Assembly (NCBI RefSeq): GCF_002926165.1
Contig: NZ_MAGP01000100.1
Coordinates: 31,043 to 95,042, forward strand
Direction: 5' to 3'
DNA from: Micromonospora chalcea
GTDB lineage: Bacteria; Actinomycetota; Actinomycetes; Mycobacteriales; Micromonosporaceae
DNA: 64,000 bases
The notes beneath the pieces were generated by a model. It had not been told where the DNA came from. It saw nothing but the letters and a program-made list of their open reading frames with translations, and did not search any database. Of the stretch, positions 34,155 to 43,118 are shown one piece after another (the stretch's first letter is position 1; the number at the start of each line of letters is the position of its first letter). Position numbers and translations under genes: made by a program.

Positions 34155-34859
34155 TCAGCCGGTGATGCCCGGCGTCGCCGCGGCGCCGGGCACGCCGGTG
34201 CCGCCGAGGTCGGCGCGGCGGCCGGCGTCCGCGCCCGGCGCGAAACCACCGCCCGCGAGGCGCCGTCGCGGCGCGGTGCGCAACCTGGGGTACGCCTCGG
34301 CGACCCGGCGCTGGACGCGGTCGGAACGGTCGGCGAGTACCAGGGCCGTCGAGGGACCGCCCGCCTCGGCCACCGCGTTCTCCTCGGCTGCGCGCAGCCG
34401 CTGCGCGACGACGTACGCGAAGCCGGCCAGCCAGGTACGCCGGAACGCGGCCGGGTGCTCCCCGTCCGGCACGGCGGCTCCCGCCAGTCCGTGCGCGGCC
34501 TGCACCAGCAGCGACGTGAACAGCAACTCGACTCGTTCCAGGTCGCTGGCGAAGCCGAACAGGTGCATGGCGAAACCGTTGCCCTGCCGTCGGCGTACGC
34601 AGCGGCAGCGCAACGGTTCGGCGACCGCAGCCAGCAGTCCGGCCTTGTCCCGGGCGTACGGCGCGACCACCTCGACCGTCCGGTCGCCCACCGGGTCGAG
34701 GGCCGGGTCGCGTGCCGCGAGCAGCGCCCGGTCGACGCCGTAACGGGCGATCAGCTCGGTGGCCTTGGCCATGAACGCGGCCGACTCGGCGGGCGTGCAG
34801 GCCGGGTCCTCGGCCTGGGCGAGCAGCTTGCGCACCTTGCTGAGCATCGCCTCGGACAT
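34155..34859 (-). CDS. DUF2786 domain protein
   Basis: 234 residues. The N-terminal DUF2786 domain reads MLSKVRKLLAQAEDPACTPAESAAFMAKA, followed by a mixed domain of about 110 residues (CRCVRRRQGNGFAMHLFGFA) and a Gly/Ala/Arg-rich tail. The family has no established function; it is common in actinobacteria. No membrane segment is seen. It follows the SRPBCC gene in a convergent pair. Confidence 0.82.
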   Translation of the reverse strand: MSEAMLSKVRKLLAQAEDPACTPAESAAFMAKATELIARYGVDRALLAARDPALDPVGDRTVEVVAPYARDKAGLLAAVAEPLRCRCVRRRQGNGFAMHLFGFASDLERVELLFTSLLVQAAHGLAGAAVPDGEHPAAFRRTWLAGFAYVVAQRLRAAEENAVAEAGGPSTALVLADRSDRVQRRVAEAYPRLRTAPRRRLAGGGFAPGADAGRRADLGGTGVPGAAATPGITG

Positions 34860-34903
34860 GACCCAGAGCTATCACAGCCGGCGCGCGTCGCGGCGCGGCG
34901 GGC

Positions 34904-35293
34904 TCAGTCGGACCGGCTGCGCAGCGTGGCGATGGTCGAGCCGGCGAGGGTGAGCAGGCAGTCGGGCAGCAGCCCGTCGGCGGCGGCCGCGCCGAACAGC
35001 GCCTCACCGGTGTCAGCGTCGTCGTTGGCGCACGCGCTGACGAAGCGGGCCACCCAGCGGGTGTCGTAGTCGGCCTGGTCGATGCCGGGGAAGTCGAGGG
35101 CGGCCCCGCCGGCCGGCGCGTCGTCGCCGAGCATGGTGGCGGCCAGGCACCATGCCACCCCGTACGCCCCGGCCAGGCCGGAGCGGTCCACCACCGCGTC
35201 GAACGTGCCCACCACCCCGGCGCCGTCGCCGGCGAGGGCGGAACGGAGCACGGCGGTCGCGTCGTCCAGCGTCTGCTGTGCTTCGTTGTTCAC
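34904..35293 (-). CDS. Hypothetical protein
   Basis: 129 residues from a GTG at 35293 (reading VNNEAQQTLDDATAVLRSAL); the open frame extends to 35395. It is helical and acidic, with WCLAATMLGDDAP and a C-terminal AAADGLLPDCLLTLAG. No signal peptide or membrane segment is seen. No family is recognised. It is in the same direction as the DUF2786 gene, 45 bases upstream of it. Confidence 0.6.
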   Translation of the reverse strand: MNNEAQQTLDDATAVLRSALAGDGAGVVGTFDAVVDRSGLAGAYGVAWCLAATMLGDDAPAGGAALDFPGIDQADYDTRWVARFVSACANDDADTGEALFGAAAADGLLPDCLLTLAGSTIATLRSRSD

Positions 35294-35459
35294 CCGCGGA
35301 ACAGTAGCGCCGGGGGTCAAGCCGTGACCCGGAAATCGCTCGATGAACACGCAGCGTGATTCCCGCAGTCGGGGTGCCGACGGAGCCGACTCCACAGTCC
35401 CGCCTACCGCGTGGGCACGCTAAGGTGCGCAGCGGACCTTCGCCGGAGGAAGGACGACC

Positions 35460-36797
35460 ATGCTGAGAACACGCACGTCGCGCGCGGCCCTGTCCATGGC
35501 CTGCGCGGCGCTCCTGCTCGCCACGAGCGCCTGCGGGAGCGACGAGCCGGAAGAAGCGCCCGCCACCCAGGTGCGCCTCTACGGCACCGACGGCAACATG
35601 CTCAATTCATACCCAGCCGAGCTGAAGGATCGGGCGGATCTGGTGAACGGGATGAAGGGCACCACGCCCCTCACTCCGCTGCCCGAGAGCTTCAAGGAAC
35701 GACTACTCGCCGTAGACGCGAAGCTCGGTGACTTCCTCTACTCCGCCGAGTCCTACGACGCGGTCGTGATCAGCGCGCTGGCCGCCCAGCTCGCCGGCAC
35801 CACCGCGCCGGGCGAGATCGCCAAGCAGATCGTCGGGGTCACCACCGGCGGCGAGCGCTGCGACGAGGTGGCGACCTGCCTCCAGCTCGCCCGCGCCGGT
35901 CAGGACATCCAGTACCGGGGCGTGTCGCTCACCCGGGCCGGGTTCACCGACAACGGCGAGCCGGCCACCGCCAGCTACGGCACCATGCACTTCGACAACC
36001 AGAAGATCGACGACAGCAAGACCGAGTTCGTCGGCGCCGGTGAGGAGTCCGGGGCGAGCAGCAAGACGCCGCCGCGCGGTCGCAAGCTGCGCGACGGGAA
36101 GGCGAAGGACGCGCCGCTGGTCCTCGGCGGCCTCCTGCCGAAGACCGGTGACCTGGCGCTGGCGTACCCGCCGTTGGCCGCCGGCGCCGCGCTCGCGCTC
36201 CGCGAGGTCAACGCCGCCGGTGGTGTGCTCGGTGAGCCGGTGAGGTGGGTCGAGGGCGACGACGGCACCAACCCGGCGGTCGCGAAGGCCACTGTCGCCT
36301 CGCACGTCCGGGAGGGCGTCCACGTCATCATCGGCGCCGGTGGTTCCGGCATCTCCCGGGCGGTGCTGCCGGACGTGGTGGCCGCCGGGCGGATCCTGTT
36401 CTCGCCGTCGAACACCGACGCGGGGCTGAGCGCGGTGGACGACAACGGCCTCTACTTCCGTACCGCCCCGCCGGACAGCCTCCAGGGTCGCGCGCTGGCC
36501 GACGTGATGCTCCGGGACGGGCCGCGCAAGATCGCGATCCTGGCCCGTAAGGACTCCTACGGCGAGGGCCTCCAGGAGAACGTCCGTTCGGAGCTGGAGA
36601 AGGCCGGCATCGGCGCGGACCGGGTCAAGCTGCTGACCTACGAGCCGCCGGAGGACCCGAAGACCCCCGTCGACTTCTCCGGCATCGCCCAGGAGATCAA
36701 GGCGTACGGGCCGGAGGCGCTGCTGCTCATCGGCTTCGCCGAGTCCGCGCCGGCGATCCCGGCCCTGGCGGACGCCGGAGTCCAGATCAGACGCTGA
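35460..36797 (+). CDS. ABC substrate-binding lipoprotein (branched-chain amino acid type), apparently circularly permuted
   Basis: 445 residues from ATG after GGAGGAAGG. The lipobox LATSAC puts the lipid Cys at residue 25. In ordinary Peripla_BP_6 proteins the domain starts with GxLLPxTG and ends with a segment like YDAV-LAALA, GG-C, GVSG-F-GEP. Here the ending type comes first (about 38-178: LYGTDGNMLNSYPAEL, YSAESYDAVVISALAAQLAG, RAGQDIQYRGVS) and the starting type comes second (about 218-445: LVLGGLLPKTGDLALAYPPL through ALADAGVQIRR). A charged linker (about 180-217) joins them. The C-terminus (DAGVQIRR) would flow straight into the N-terminal TQVRLYGTDGN. This implies a swap of halves in one intact frame. 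No permease genes are adjacent. Confidence 0.8.
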   Translation: MLRTRTSRAALSMACAALLLATSACGSDEPEEAPATQVRLYGTDGNMLNSYPAELKDRADLVNGMKGTTPLTPLPESFKERLLAVDAKLGDFLYSAESYDAVVISALAAQLAGTTAPGEIAKQIVGVTTGGERCDEVATCLQLARAGQDIQYRGVSLTRAGFTDNGEPATASYGTMHFDNQKIDDSKTEFVGAGEESGASSKTPPRGRKLRDGKAKDAPLVLGGLLPKTGDLALAYPPLAAGAALALREVNAAGGVLGEPVRWVEGDDGTNPAVAKATVASHVREGVHVIIGAGGSGISRAVLPDVVAAGRILFSPSNTDAGLSAVDDNGLYFRTAPPDSLQGRALADVMLRDGPRKIAILARKDSYGEGLQENVRSELEKAGIGADRVKLLTYEPPEDPKTPVDFSGIAQEIKAYGPEALLLIGFAESAPAIPALADAGVQIRR

Positions 36798-36806
36798 GAA
36801 GCGCCG

Positions 36807-36849
36807 ACGACGAGGGCCGCACCGGGAACACCGGCGCGGCCCTCGTCGT
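36807..36849. terminator. Bidirectional terminator
   Basis: ACGACGAGGGCCGC (36807-36820) and GCGGCCCTCGTCGT (36836-36849) form a perfect 14-base stem with a 15-base loop. It lies between convergent genes, 10 bases past the stop of the substrate-binding protein. Confidence 0.75.
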
Positions 36850-36857
36850 GTTCCGGC

Positions 36858-37601
36858 TCAGCGCGCCTTTCGCCGGTCCAGGAACTCGGTCATCCGCCGG
36901 TGTTTCTCCTCGTCCTCGAAGAGCACCGCCTGGCTGAGCAGGTCGAGCTGCGGGTGCGCGGCCGCCGGGGCGTCCACCGCCAGCTTGGTCAGCCGCAGCG
37001 CCAGCGCGGAGCCCTTCGCCATCTCGTCGAGCAGGCCGTGCGCGGTGGGCAGCAGTTCGTCCGGTTCGGCCACCACCCGGTTCACCAGCCCGATCCGCAG
37101 CGCCTCCGCGGCGTCCACCCGCCGGCCGGTGAAGAGCAGCTCCTTGGCGCGGGCCTCACCGATCAACGCCGGCAGCCGGTAGGTCGCGCCCGCGCCGGCC
37201 AGGATGCCCAGCCGCACCTCGGGCTGACCGAAGACCGCGCGGTCCGTGCACACCCGCAGATCGCAGGCGTACGCGAGTTCGTCGCCGCCGCCCAGCGCCG
37301 GCCCGTCGATCGCGGCCACGGTGGGCATCGGGAGCGCCCGGATGCGGGCGAAGACGCCCTGGTTGATGGCGGCCAGCGCGTCCAGCCGGCCACGCTCGCG
37401 CAGCTGGGCGATGTCGGCGCCGCCGGCGAAGATGCCCGCCGTCCCGCCGGTGAGCAGCAGCAGCCGGGGGCGTGCCTCCAGGTCGGCGCAGACCGCGTGC
37501 AGCTCGGCCACCAGGTCGGCGTCGATCGCGTTGCGTTTCTCCGGCCGGTCCAGCGTCACGACCAGCCGGTCCGGCAGCTCCTCGATCCGCAGCCCGCTCA
37601 T
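36858..37601 (-). CDS. Enoyl-CoA hydratase
   Basis: 247 residues from ATG. The crotonase core is complete: FAGGADIAQLRERG (oxyanion hole), GPALGGGDELAYACDLRV (first catalytic Glu) and FGQPEVRLGILAGAGATYRL (second catalytic Glu). It hydrates 2-enoyl-CoA in beta-oxidation. Its start overlaps the stop of the upstream dehydrogenase gene by 4 bases, forming a two-gene operon. Confidence 0.93.
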   Translation of the reverse strand: MSGLRIEELPDRLVVTLDRPEKRNAIDADLVAELHAVCADLEARPRLLLLTGGTAGIFAGGADIAQLRERGRLDALAAINQGVFARIRALPMPTVAAIDGPALGGGDELAYACDLRVCTDRAVFGQPEVRLGILAGAGATYRLPALIGEARAKELLFTGRRVDAAEALRIGLVNRVVAEPDELLPTAHGLLDEMAKGSALALRLTKLAVDAPAAAHPQLDLLSQAVLFEDEEKHRRMTEFLDRRKAR

Positions 37602-38455
37602 TTCTTCTGGCCGTCCTTCCAGGTGTAGAAGCCCTGCCCGGACTTCTTGCCGAGCTTCCCGGCGGCCACCATCTCGACCAGCAGCGGCGGCGGCGCGAAG
37701 CGGTCCCCGTACGCGGCCTGGAGCGTACGCGCGATGTCGAGCCGCACGTCCAGTCCGACCAGGTCGGTCAGCTCCAGCGGTCCGATCGGGTGCCGGTAGC
37801 CGAGCACCATCGCCTTGTCGATGTCGGCCGGGCTCGCCACCTCGTCGGCCACCATCCGGATCGCCTCCAGGCCGAGCGTGACGCCGAGGCGGGAGGTGGC
37901 GAAGCCGGGCATGTCGCGTACGACGACGGGGTCCTTGCCCAGCCGGGCGGCGAGCGCGACGGCCGCCTCGGTGGTCTGCGGCGCGGTGGCCGGGCCGACC
38001 ACGACCTCCAGCAACGCCATCGCCCAGACCGGGTTGAAGAAGTGCAGTCCGACGAAGTCGGCCGGGCGGTCCAGCCCGGCGGCCAGTTCGGCGATCGGGA
38101 TGCTGGACGTGTTGCTGCCCAGCAGCGCGGGGCGACGGCTCTCCGCCTCGCGCAGCACGGCGCGCTTCAGGTCGAGCCGCTCGGGCACCGCCTCCACGAT
38201 CACGTCGGCGCCCTCGGGCACCTCGGTGAGCCCGGCCCGCAACGTGACGCGCCCGCGGTTGGCGGTGGCGGCCTCCTCGGTCAGCTTGCCGCGCTGCACG
38301 CCCCGGTCCCACAGCTCGCCGAGCCGGCGGACGGCCTCGGCGCCCCGCGCGGGGTCGACCTCGACCAGTTCGACCGCGTACCCGGCGCCGGCCGCCACGT
38401 ACGCGATGCCGAGGCCCATGGTGCCGGCCCCGACGACCACAAAACGACCACTCAT
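37598..38455 (-). CDS. 3-hydroxyacyl-CoA dehydrogenase
   Basis: 285 residues from ATG. The NAD motif is VVVGAGTMGLGIAYVAAGAG, the catalytic His is in GLHFFNPVWAMALLEVV, and the C-terminal domain has YRHPIGPLELTDLVGLD and KLGKKSGQGFYTW. It oxidises 3-hydroxyacyl-CoA in fatty-acid or butyrate-type metabolism, the step after the enoyl-CoA hydratase encoded downstream. Confidence 0.94.
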   Translation of the reverse strand: MSGRFVVVGAGTMGLGIAYVAAGAGYAVELVEVDPARGAEAVRRLGELWDRGVQRGKLTEEAATANRGRVTLRAGLTEVPEGADVIVEAVPERLDLKRAVLREAESRRPALLGSNTSSIPIAELAAGLDRPADFVGLHFFNPVWAMALLEVVVGPATAPQTTEAAVALAARLGKDPVVVRDMPGFATSRLGVTLGLEAIRMVADEVASPADIDKAMVLGYRHPIGPLELTDLVGLDVRLDIARTLQAAYGDRFAPPPLLVEMVAAGKLGKKSGQGFYTWKDGQKK

Positions 38456-38617
38456 CGGTGTCCCCTCGCCGCGGCGGGGGCGCGCGGGGTCTCCGCCGCC
38501 GGGCCCGTCCGCTCGCTCGTTCCTGCATGCGACCCTATGCAGGGCCGGGCCGCCGGGATGAGTGGGGGCGGAGCGGACGGGGTAAGGACGGCCGTCAACG
38601 TCGAAGGAAGGAACGAG

Positions 38618-38905
38618 ATGAGCCAGGCACCGGAGAGCGCGGAGAACACCGAGACGGTCGAGACCCGCGGCGACGAGCGGGTGGACCTGCTCCGCGCGGA
38701 CACCAACAACGACGGCAAGACCGACGTGTGGGTGGTGGACACCGACGGCGACGGCAAGGCCGACCTGTTCCAGTTCGACACCGACGGTGACGGCAAGGTG
38801 GACATCACCATGGTGGACATCGACGAGGACGGCACGCCGGACGAGGTGGTCGACGGCGACGGCGGACTGCCCCCGGAGCAGACCACCCCCACCGTCCAGG
38901 TCTGA
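38618..38905 (+). CDS. Small acidic protein with DxDxDG calcium-type repeats
   Basis: 95 residues; ATG at 38618 follows GAAGGAAGG. The middle consists of four Asp-rich loops in tandem (DTNNDGKTD, DTDGDGKAD, DTDGDGKVD, DIDEDGTPD), each about 12-14 residues apart and each like an EF-hand or dockerin calcium loop. There is no signal peptide, so it is likely cytoplasmic. The ends are Pro/Glu/Thr-rich. It may buffer or sense calcium. No family is recognised beyond the loop type. Confidence 0.8.
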   Translation: MSQAPESAENTETVETRGDERVDLLRADTNNDGKTDVWVVDTDGDGKADLFQFDTDGDGKVDITMVDIDEDGTPDEVVDGDGGLPPEQTTPTVQV

Positions 38906-38912
38906 GCATGTA

Positions 38913-38960
38913 AGGAAGGGCCCCTTGTTAACGCCTGGGCGCTTGAAAGGGGCCCTTCCT
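38913..38960. terminator. Terminator-like inverted repeat between convergent genes
   Basis: AGGAAGGGCCCCTT (38913-38926) and AAGGGGCCCTTCCT (38947-38960) are perfect 14-base complements around a 20-base loop. The right arm reaches the stop of the methyltransferase gene. The AGGAAGGGGCCC type is, from memory, a frequent terminator-like repeat in Micromonospora; only one copy is seen here. Confidence 0.7.
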
Positions 38961-39738
38961 AACGCCGCAGCTCCAGCGTGGCGAGGTAGTACGGGTGGTC
39001 GGTGTCGTCCACGTCGGCCAGTCGCCACGGCGAGCCGTGGACCAGCTCGGCGAACTCCTCGGGCGAGCAGACCAGGTAGTCGAACCACCCGGTGCCGAGC
39101 AGCCGGTAGCGCAGCCGCAGCCGCAGTTGCCCGCCGATCCGGCCCCGCTGCCGGTTGCGCTCGTGATAGGCGGTGTGCACCGGGTCGGTGGTGCCGTACG
39201 GGTCGGTACCGTGGGCGATCACCCGGGCGCCGGGGCGGGCCAGGGCGGCGAGCGCGGCCAGCATCGCGGGCGCCCGTTCCCGCCCCTCGAACAGCCCGAG
39301 GTTGTTGCCGAGCAGCAGGAACGTGTCGTAGCGCGGCCCGTCGGCGGTGTGCTCGTCGACGGTGCCGTGGACGAGGTCGCGTACGCCCCGGTGCCGGCTG
39401 ACCCGCAGCGCGCCCAGCGAGGTGTCCAGGCCGGTGACGGGCACGCCGCGCTCCTGGAGTTCCAGCGCGATCCGTCCGGCGCCGACGCCGACGTCGAGCA
39501 CGTGTCCGCGTACCCGGTCCACCGCCCGGTGGTCGTGCGGCTGCCACAGCTGCGGCGGGTCCAGGTAGTGCCCGGCGGGCGCGCCGTTGATCAGCCCGTC
39601 GTCCCGCTCGATGATCTCGATGACCGGCCGGGGCAGGCGTCCACCGGCCATCGGCCGGGGTCCGATCCCGGTGGCGACCGCGTACGCGTCGCGGATCATC
39701 TCGCCGAACACGTCGCCGATCTCGGGTTCCCCGGTCAT
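38959..39738 (-). CDS. SAM-dependent methyltransferase
   Basis: 259 residues from ATG at 39738. The class I Rossmann motif is GHVLDVGVGAGRIALELQERG, with an acidic ribose-binding loop VTGLDTS and a FLLLGNNLGLFEG motif IV segment. Substrate unknown. It is divergent from the F420-dependent oxidoreductase gene. Confidence 0.85.
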   Translation of the reverse strand: MTGEPEIGDVFGEMIRDAYAVATGIGPRPMAGGRLPRPVIEIIERDDGLINGAPAGHYLDPPQLWQPHDHRAVDRVRGHVLDVGVGAGRIALELQERGVPVTGLDTSLGALRVSRHRGVRDLVHGTVDEHTADGPRYDTFLLLGNNLGLFEGRERAPAMLAALAALARPGARVIAHGTDPYGTTDPVHTAYHERNRQRGRIGGQLRLRLRYRLLGTGWFDYLVCSPEEFAELVHGSPWRLADVDDTDHPYYLATLELRR

Positions 39739-39793
39739 GCCCGCAACGCTATCCGGGGGTCGGCGGCGCCGTGGCCGCCGTATCCTGGGCGGC

Positions 39794-40192
39794 GTGACCG
39801 ACCTGGACCGCCTGGCGGCGGAGAAGTACGTCCTGCTCACCACGTTCCGCAAGGACGGCCGGGCGGTGGCGACACCGGTGTGGGCGGTACGCGACGGTGA
39901 CTCGCTGGCGGTGTGGACGGTGTCCGACTCCGGCAAGGTGAAGCGGATCCGGCGCGACGGCCGGGTCACTGTGGCGCCGTGCGACGTGCGCGGGCGACCG
40001 CACGGCGAGGCGGTGCCGGCACACGCGACGATCGCCGATCCGGAGAGCACCCGGCGGGTGCGGGGCCTGCTCAAGCAGAAGTACCGGCTGATCGGGCGGC
40101 TGAGCCTGCTCGGCAGCCGGCTGCGCCGGGGCGAGGGGGGCACGGTGGGGCTGCGGATCGTGCTGGACGGCGCGGCCCCGGGACACGATTGA
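39794..40192 (+). CDS. PPOX-class F420-dependent oxidoreductase
   Basis: 132 residues from a GTG. The split-beta-barrel flavin/deazaflavin fold is seen as KYVLLTTFRKDGRAVATPVWAV and VAPCDVRGRPHGE. The family binds F420 or FMN and reduces diverse small molecules. It stands alone, divergent from the methyltransferase. Confidence 0.85.
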   Translation: MTDLDRLAAEKYVLLTTFRKDGRAVATPVWAVRDGDSLAVWTVSDSGKVKRIRRDGRVTVAPCDVRGRPHGEAVPAHATIADPESTRRVRGLLKQKYRLIGRLSLLGSRLRRGEGGTVGLRIVLDGAAPGHD

Positions 40193-40208
40193 GCCCGGGC
40201 ACGATTAA

Positions 40209-40233
40209 GGGCGGCGCCGCGACGGCACCGCCC
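40209..40233. terminator. Hairpin between the F420 oxidoreductase and bldC genes
   Basis: GGGCGGCGCC (40209-40218) and GGCACCGCCC (40224-40233) pair with one mismatch around a 5-base loop. Convergent genes lie on both sides, so it may act in both directions. Confidence 0.5.
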
Positions 40234-40263
40234 CTGATCGGAACGCCGGAGAACGCCGGTTCG

Positions 40264-40473
40264 TCAGTCTCCCTGGCGCTGCTGGGGGATCTGCCCCTGC
40301 AGTAGCGCCCGAACCTCTGACTCACGGTAGCGGCGGTGGCCGCCAAGGGTCCGGATGGCGCTGAGCTTGCCAGCCTTGGCCCACCGGGTCACCGTCTTCG
40401 GGTCGACACGGAACATCGACGCCACCTCGGCCGGTGTGAGTAGCGGCTCAGGTTCGTGCGTTCGCGATGCCAT
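40264..40473 (-). CDS. bldC: Developmental regulator BldC
   Basis: 69 residues from ATG at 40473 (an upstream ATG at 40536 is not needed). The MerR-type HTH is LTPAEVASMFRVDPKTVTRW followed by AGKLSAIRTLGGHRRYRESE, the near-invariant core of BldC. In Streptomyces BldC binds direct repeats and keeps cells vegetative. In S. coelicolor bldC (SCO4091) neighbours SCO4090 and vdh, as here. The basic C-terminus (LLQGQIPQQRQGD) is also typical. Confidence 0.95.
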   Translation of the reverse strand: MASRTHEPEPLLTPAEVASMFRVDPKTVTRWAKAGKLSAIRTLGGHRRYRESEVRALLQGQIPQQRQGD

Positions 40474-40729
40474 CGGGGTCACTCCTCCACATGTATAGAC
40501 ATCGGCCGGGGTCCCGCCGGCCGACGCGTCTCCCATGGTCCGGCTAGTCCCCGATGTCCGACATGGGCCGAACGGCTGAAGGTCCCTAGACGGACGGATG
40601 AAGCATGCCCGATTTTTACGACTTTTATGCCGCAGAAACTACCTTATTAGGACTCATGATCACGGTTCGTGACGCATCAACTACGAGACACTCTCGTGTC
40701 CAAGACCACTTATCGGGGTAAACCGGGCG

Positions 40730-41569
40730 TCAGTTGCAGCGCTCCAACAGCTGCACCGCGCGCCAGCGGGCGACCAGCTTGTCGTACGCGGCGGACGCCT
40801 CCTCGGCCTCGCCCCGGCCCAGTCCGGACAGTCCGGTGGCCACTAGATCGGTCGAGTCGTCGGCTTCGAGCGTCTCGTCCGGCAGCAGTTGCACCAGGCC
40901 GCCGTAGTCCAGCTCGACCACCGAGCGCGGGTGGAACTCCTCCAGCCACCGGGCCGCCTCCTCGACCGCCTCGGTGATCGGCGCCTCGCCGATCGACTTG
41001 CGCAGCACCGACAGCGCCCGCGACGCGCGGCGGCGCGCCTTGGAGATCTCGGTGCGGTAGCGCAGCGCGCGCCGCTCCGGCTCGGTGACCAGGTGCCGCT
41101 CGCCCGCCTCGAACAGCACGAACCAGCGCAGCGGCACGCCCCAGGTGGCGATCTGCTCGTGCACCCGGGGCACGCCGTGCTCCAGCACCCGGGCGCCGCT
41201 GCGCCAGTCCTCCACCACGGCCTTGGCCTGCCCGGCGAGCACCGGCGGCACGAACGCGTCGGCCAGCACCGAGGGCACGCCGTCGCGGGCGCTCAGCGCC
41301 GCCTCGGCGACCCGGATGCGCAGGTTCCAGGGGCAGACCAGCAACGAGTCGTCCGACTCCAGGACGTACGCCTCGTCGGGCAGGTCGGGCAGCCGGGTCC
41401 AGCCCGCGCCCAGCGCCTCGATCACGGCGGTCCGTTGTCGTACCGGCCCTTCCAGCGGGGCGATCGCCCGGCCCTCGCTGACGTACCGGCGCCAGTAGGA
41501 CTGCCGGTCCCGGTCGAAGGCGGTCAGCGGCTCGTACACGCGCAGGTATGAAGCGAAGAGCGACGGCAC
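40730..41569 (-). CDS. Conserved hypothetical protein beside bldC (SCO4090-like)
   Basis: 279 residues. It begins MPSLFASYLRVYEPLTAFDR, then a helical region with WTRLPDLPDEAYVLESDDSLLVCPWN and WGVPLRWFVLFEAGERHLV. No signal peptide or membrane helix is seen. The gene occupies the same place as SCO4090 in the Streptomyces bldC-vdh block. Function unknown. It is divergent from vdh. The 256 bases between it and bldC hold no gene. Confidence 0.82.
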   Translation of the reverse strand: MPSLFASYLRVYEPLTAFDRDRQSYWRRYVSEGRAIAPLEGPVRQRTAVIEALGAGWTRLPDLPDEAYVLESDDSLLVCPWNLRIRVAEAALSARDGVPSVLADAFVPPVLAGQAKAVVEDWRSGARVLEHGVPRVHEQIATWGVPLRWFVLFEAGERHLVTEPERRALRYRTEISKARRRASRALSVLRKSIGEAPITEAVEEAARWLEEFHPRSVVELDYGGLVQLLPDETLEADDSTDLVATGLSGLGRGEAEEASAAYDKLVARWRAVQLLERCN

Positions 41570-41743
41570 GGCGCGATCCTCCCACGAGACGGGACCGCCC
41601 GTCGCCGCCCGTGAGCCCGTGGCGTGACGTGCGCGACAGTACGGTTCGGGCCGATATTAGGCTCAGAGACACCGGCAGCATCCCGCCGGCGTGCCACCAG
41701 GTTCCGCTCCCCACAAGGGCGCTCACCGACACAGGAGTCAGCC

Positions 41744-42826
41744 ATGGGCGTATTCGCCAGCACCGACGACCCCGTTTCCACGGGGCATGAGCAGGTCGTG
41801 TTCTGCCAGGACAAGCAGTCCGGCCTGAAGGCGATCATCGGGATCTACTCCACCGCGCTGGGCCCCGCGCTCGGCGGGACCCGGTTCTACCCGTACGCCA
41901 CGGAGGCCGACGCCCTCGCCGACGTGCTCGACCTCTCCCGCGGCATGGCCTACAAGAACGCGCTGGCGAACCTCGACCTCGGTGGCGGCAAGGCGGTCAT
42001 CTGGGGCGACCCCGAGCAGATCAAGAACGAGGCGCTGCTGCGCGCGTACGGCCGCTTCGTCGAGTCGCTCAACGGCCGCTACTACACCGCCTGTGACGTC
42101 GGCACGTACGTCGCGGACATGGACGTGATCGCGCGCGAGACCCGGTACGTCACCGGCCGCAGCGTGGAGCACGGCGGCGCGGGCGACTCCTCGATCCTCA
42201 CCGCGTGGGGCGTGTTCCAGGGCATGCGGGCCGCCGCCGAGCACGTCTGGGGCAGCCCGACGCTGGCCGGCCGCCGGGTCGGCGTGGCCGGGCTGGGCAA
42301 GGTCGGCAAGTACCTGACCGCCCACCTGCTCGACGACGGCGCCGAGGTCGTGGCGACCGACGTGAACCCGCGCGCCCTGGAGTGGGCGCGCACCACCCAC
42401 CCGCAGGTCACCCTGGTCGACGACACCGCGGCGCTGGTCGCCTCCGACATCGACGTGTACGCCCCGTGCGCGCTCGGCGGCGCGCTGAACGACGAGACCG
42501 TGCCGGTGCTGCGGGCGAAGGTCGTCACCGGAGCGGCGAACAACCAGCTCGCCCACTCGGGCATCGAGAAGGTGCTCGCCGACCGGGGCATCCTCTACAC
42601 CCCGGACTACGTGGTGAACGCGGGCGGCGTGATCCAGGTGGCCGACGAGATCGAGGGCTTCAACTTCGAGCGCGCCAAGCTGCGCGCCACCCGGATCTTC
42701 GACACCACCCGGCAGATCCTCCAGCTCGCCGACGACGAGGGCGTACCCCCGGCGGTGGCCGCGGACCGGCTCGCCGAGCGGCGGATGGCCGAGGTCGGCC
42801 GGCTGCGCGCGATCCATCTGCGGTGA
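41744..42826 (+). CDS. vdh: Valine/leucine dehydrogenase
   Basis: 360 residues from ATG after AGGAG. It has the Glu/Leu/Phe/Val dehydrogenase N-terminal part ([39 protein letters not shown] with the catalytic Lys) and NAD domain ([20 protein letters not shown]). It deaminates branched-chain amino acids to 2-oxo acids, giving precursors for fatty acids and polyketides. The neighbours match Streptomyces vdh (SCO4089). Confidence 0.94.
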   Translation: MGVFASTDDPVSTGHEQVVFCQDKQSGLKAIIGIYSTALGPALGGTRFYPYATEADALADVLDLSRGMAYKNALANLDLGGGKAVIWGDPEQIKNEALLRAYGRFVESLNGRYYTACDVGTYVADMDVIARETRYVTGRSVEHGGAGDSSILTAWGVFQGMRAAAEHVWGSPTLAGRRVGVAGLGKVGKYLTAHLLDDGAEVVATDVNPRALEWARTTHPQVTLVDDTAALVASDIDVYAPCALGGALNDETVPVLRAKVVTGAANNQLAHSGIEKVLADRGILYTPDYVVNAGGVIQVADEIEGFNFERAKLRATRIFDTTRQILQLADDEGVPPAVAADRLAERRMAEVGRLRAIHLR

Positions 42827-42832
42827 AGCTCA

Positions 42833-42868
42833 CCTCCGGGGGCGGAGCGGCGACTCCACCCCCGGAGG
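42833..42868 (+). terminator. Terminator of vdh
   Basis: CCTCCGGGGGCGGAG (42833-42847) and CTCCACCCCCGGAGG (42854-42868) pair over 15 bases with one mismatch and a 6-base loop, starting 7 bases past the vdh stop. The following 250 bases to DUF3073 hold no gene and should contain its promoter. Confidence 0.7.
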
Positions 42869-43118
42869 CCGTGCGCGTTAAGCTGAGCCTCGGGCCCGTT
42901 CGTACCCATTTGTCCGCTGTCACGGCCAGCCCCGGACCTTACCCCTTACCCGGTACACTTGGTGACGGCTGGACCACTGCGACGCGCAGGTCCGGTCGAC
43001 GGTGACCCGAGGTGCCGAACGATGGCATCCCCATGTACCGTAAGAGCCACGAGAGATGCCTGACGTCATCGGGGCCCGCCTTCGGGCTGCCCCGCATTCT
43101 GTGCGAGGGGGTCGAGCC

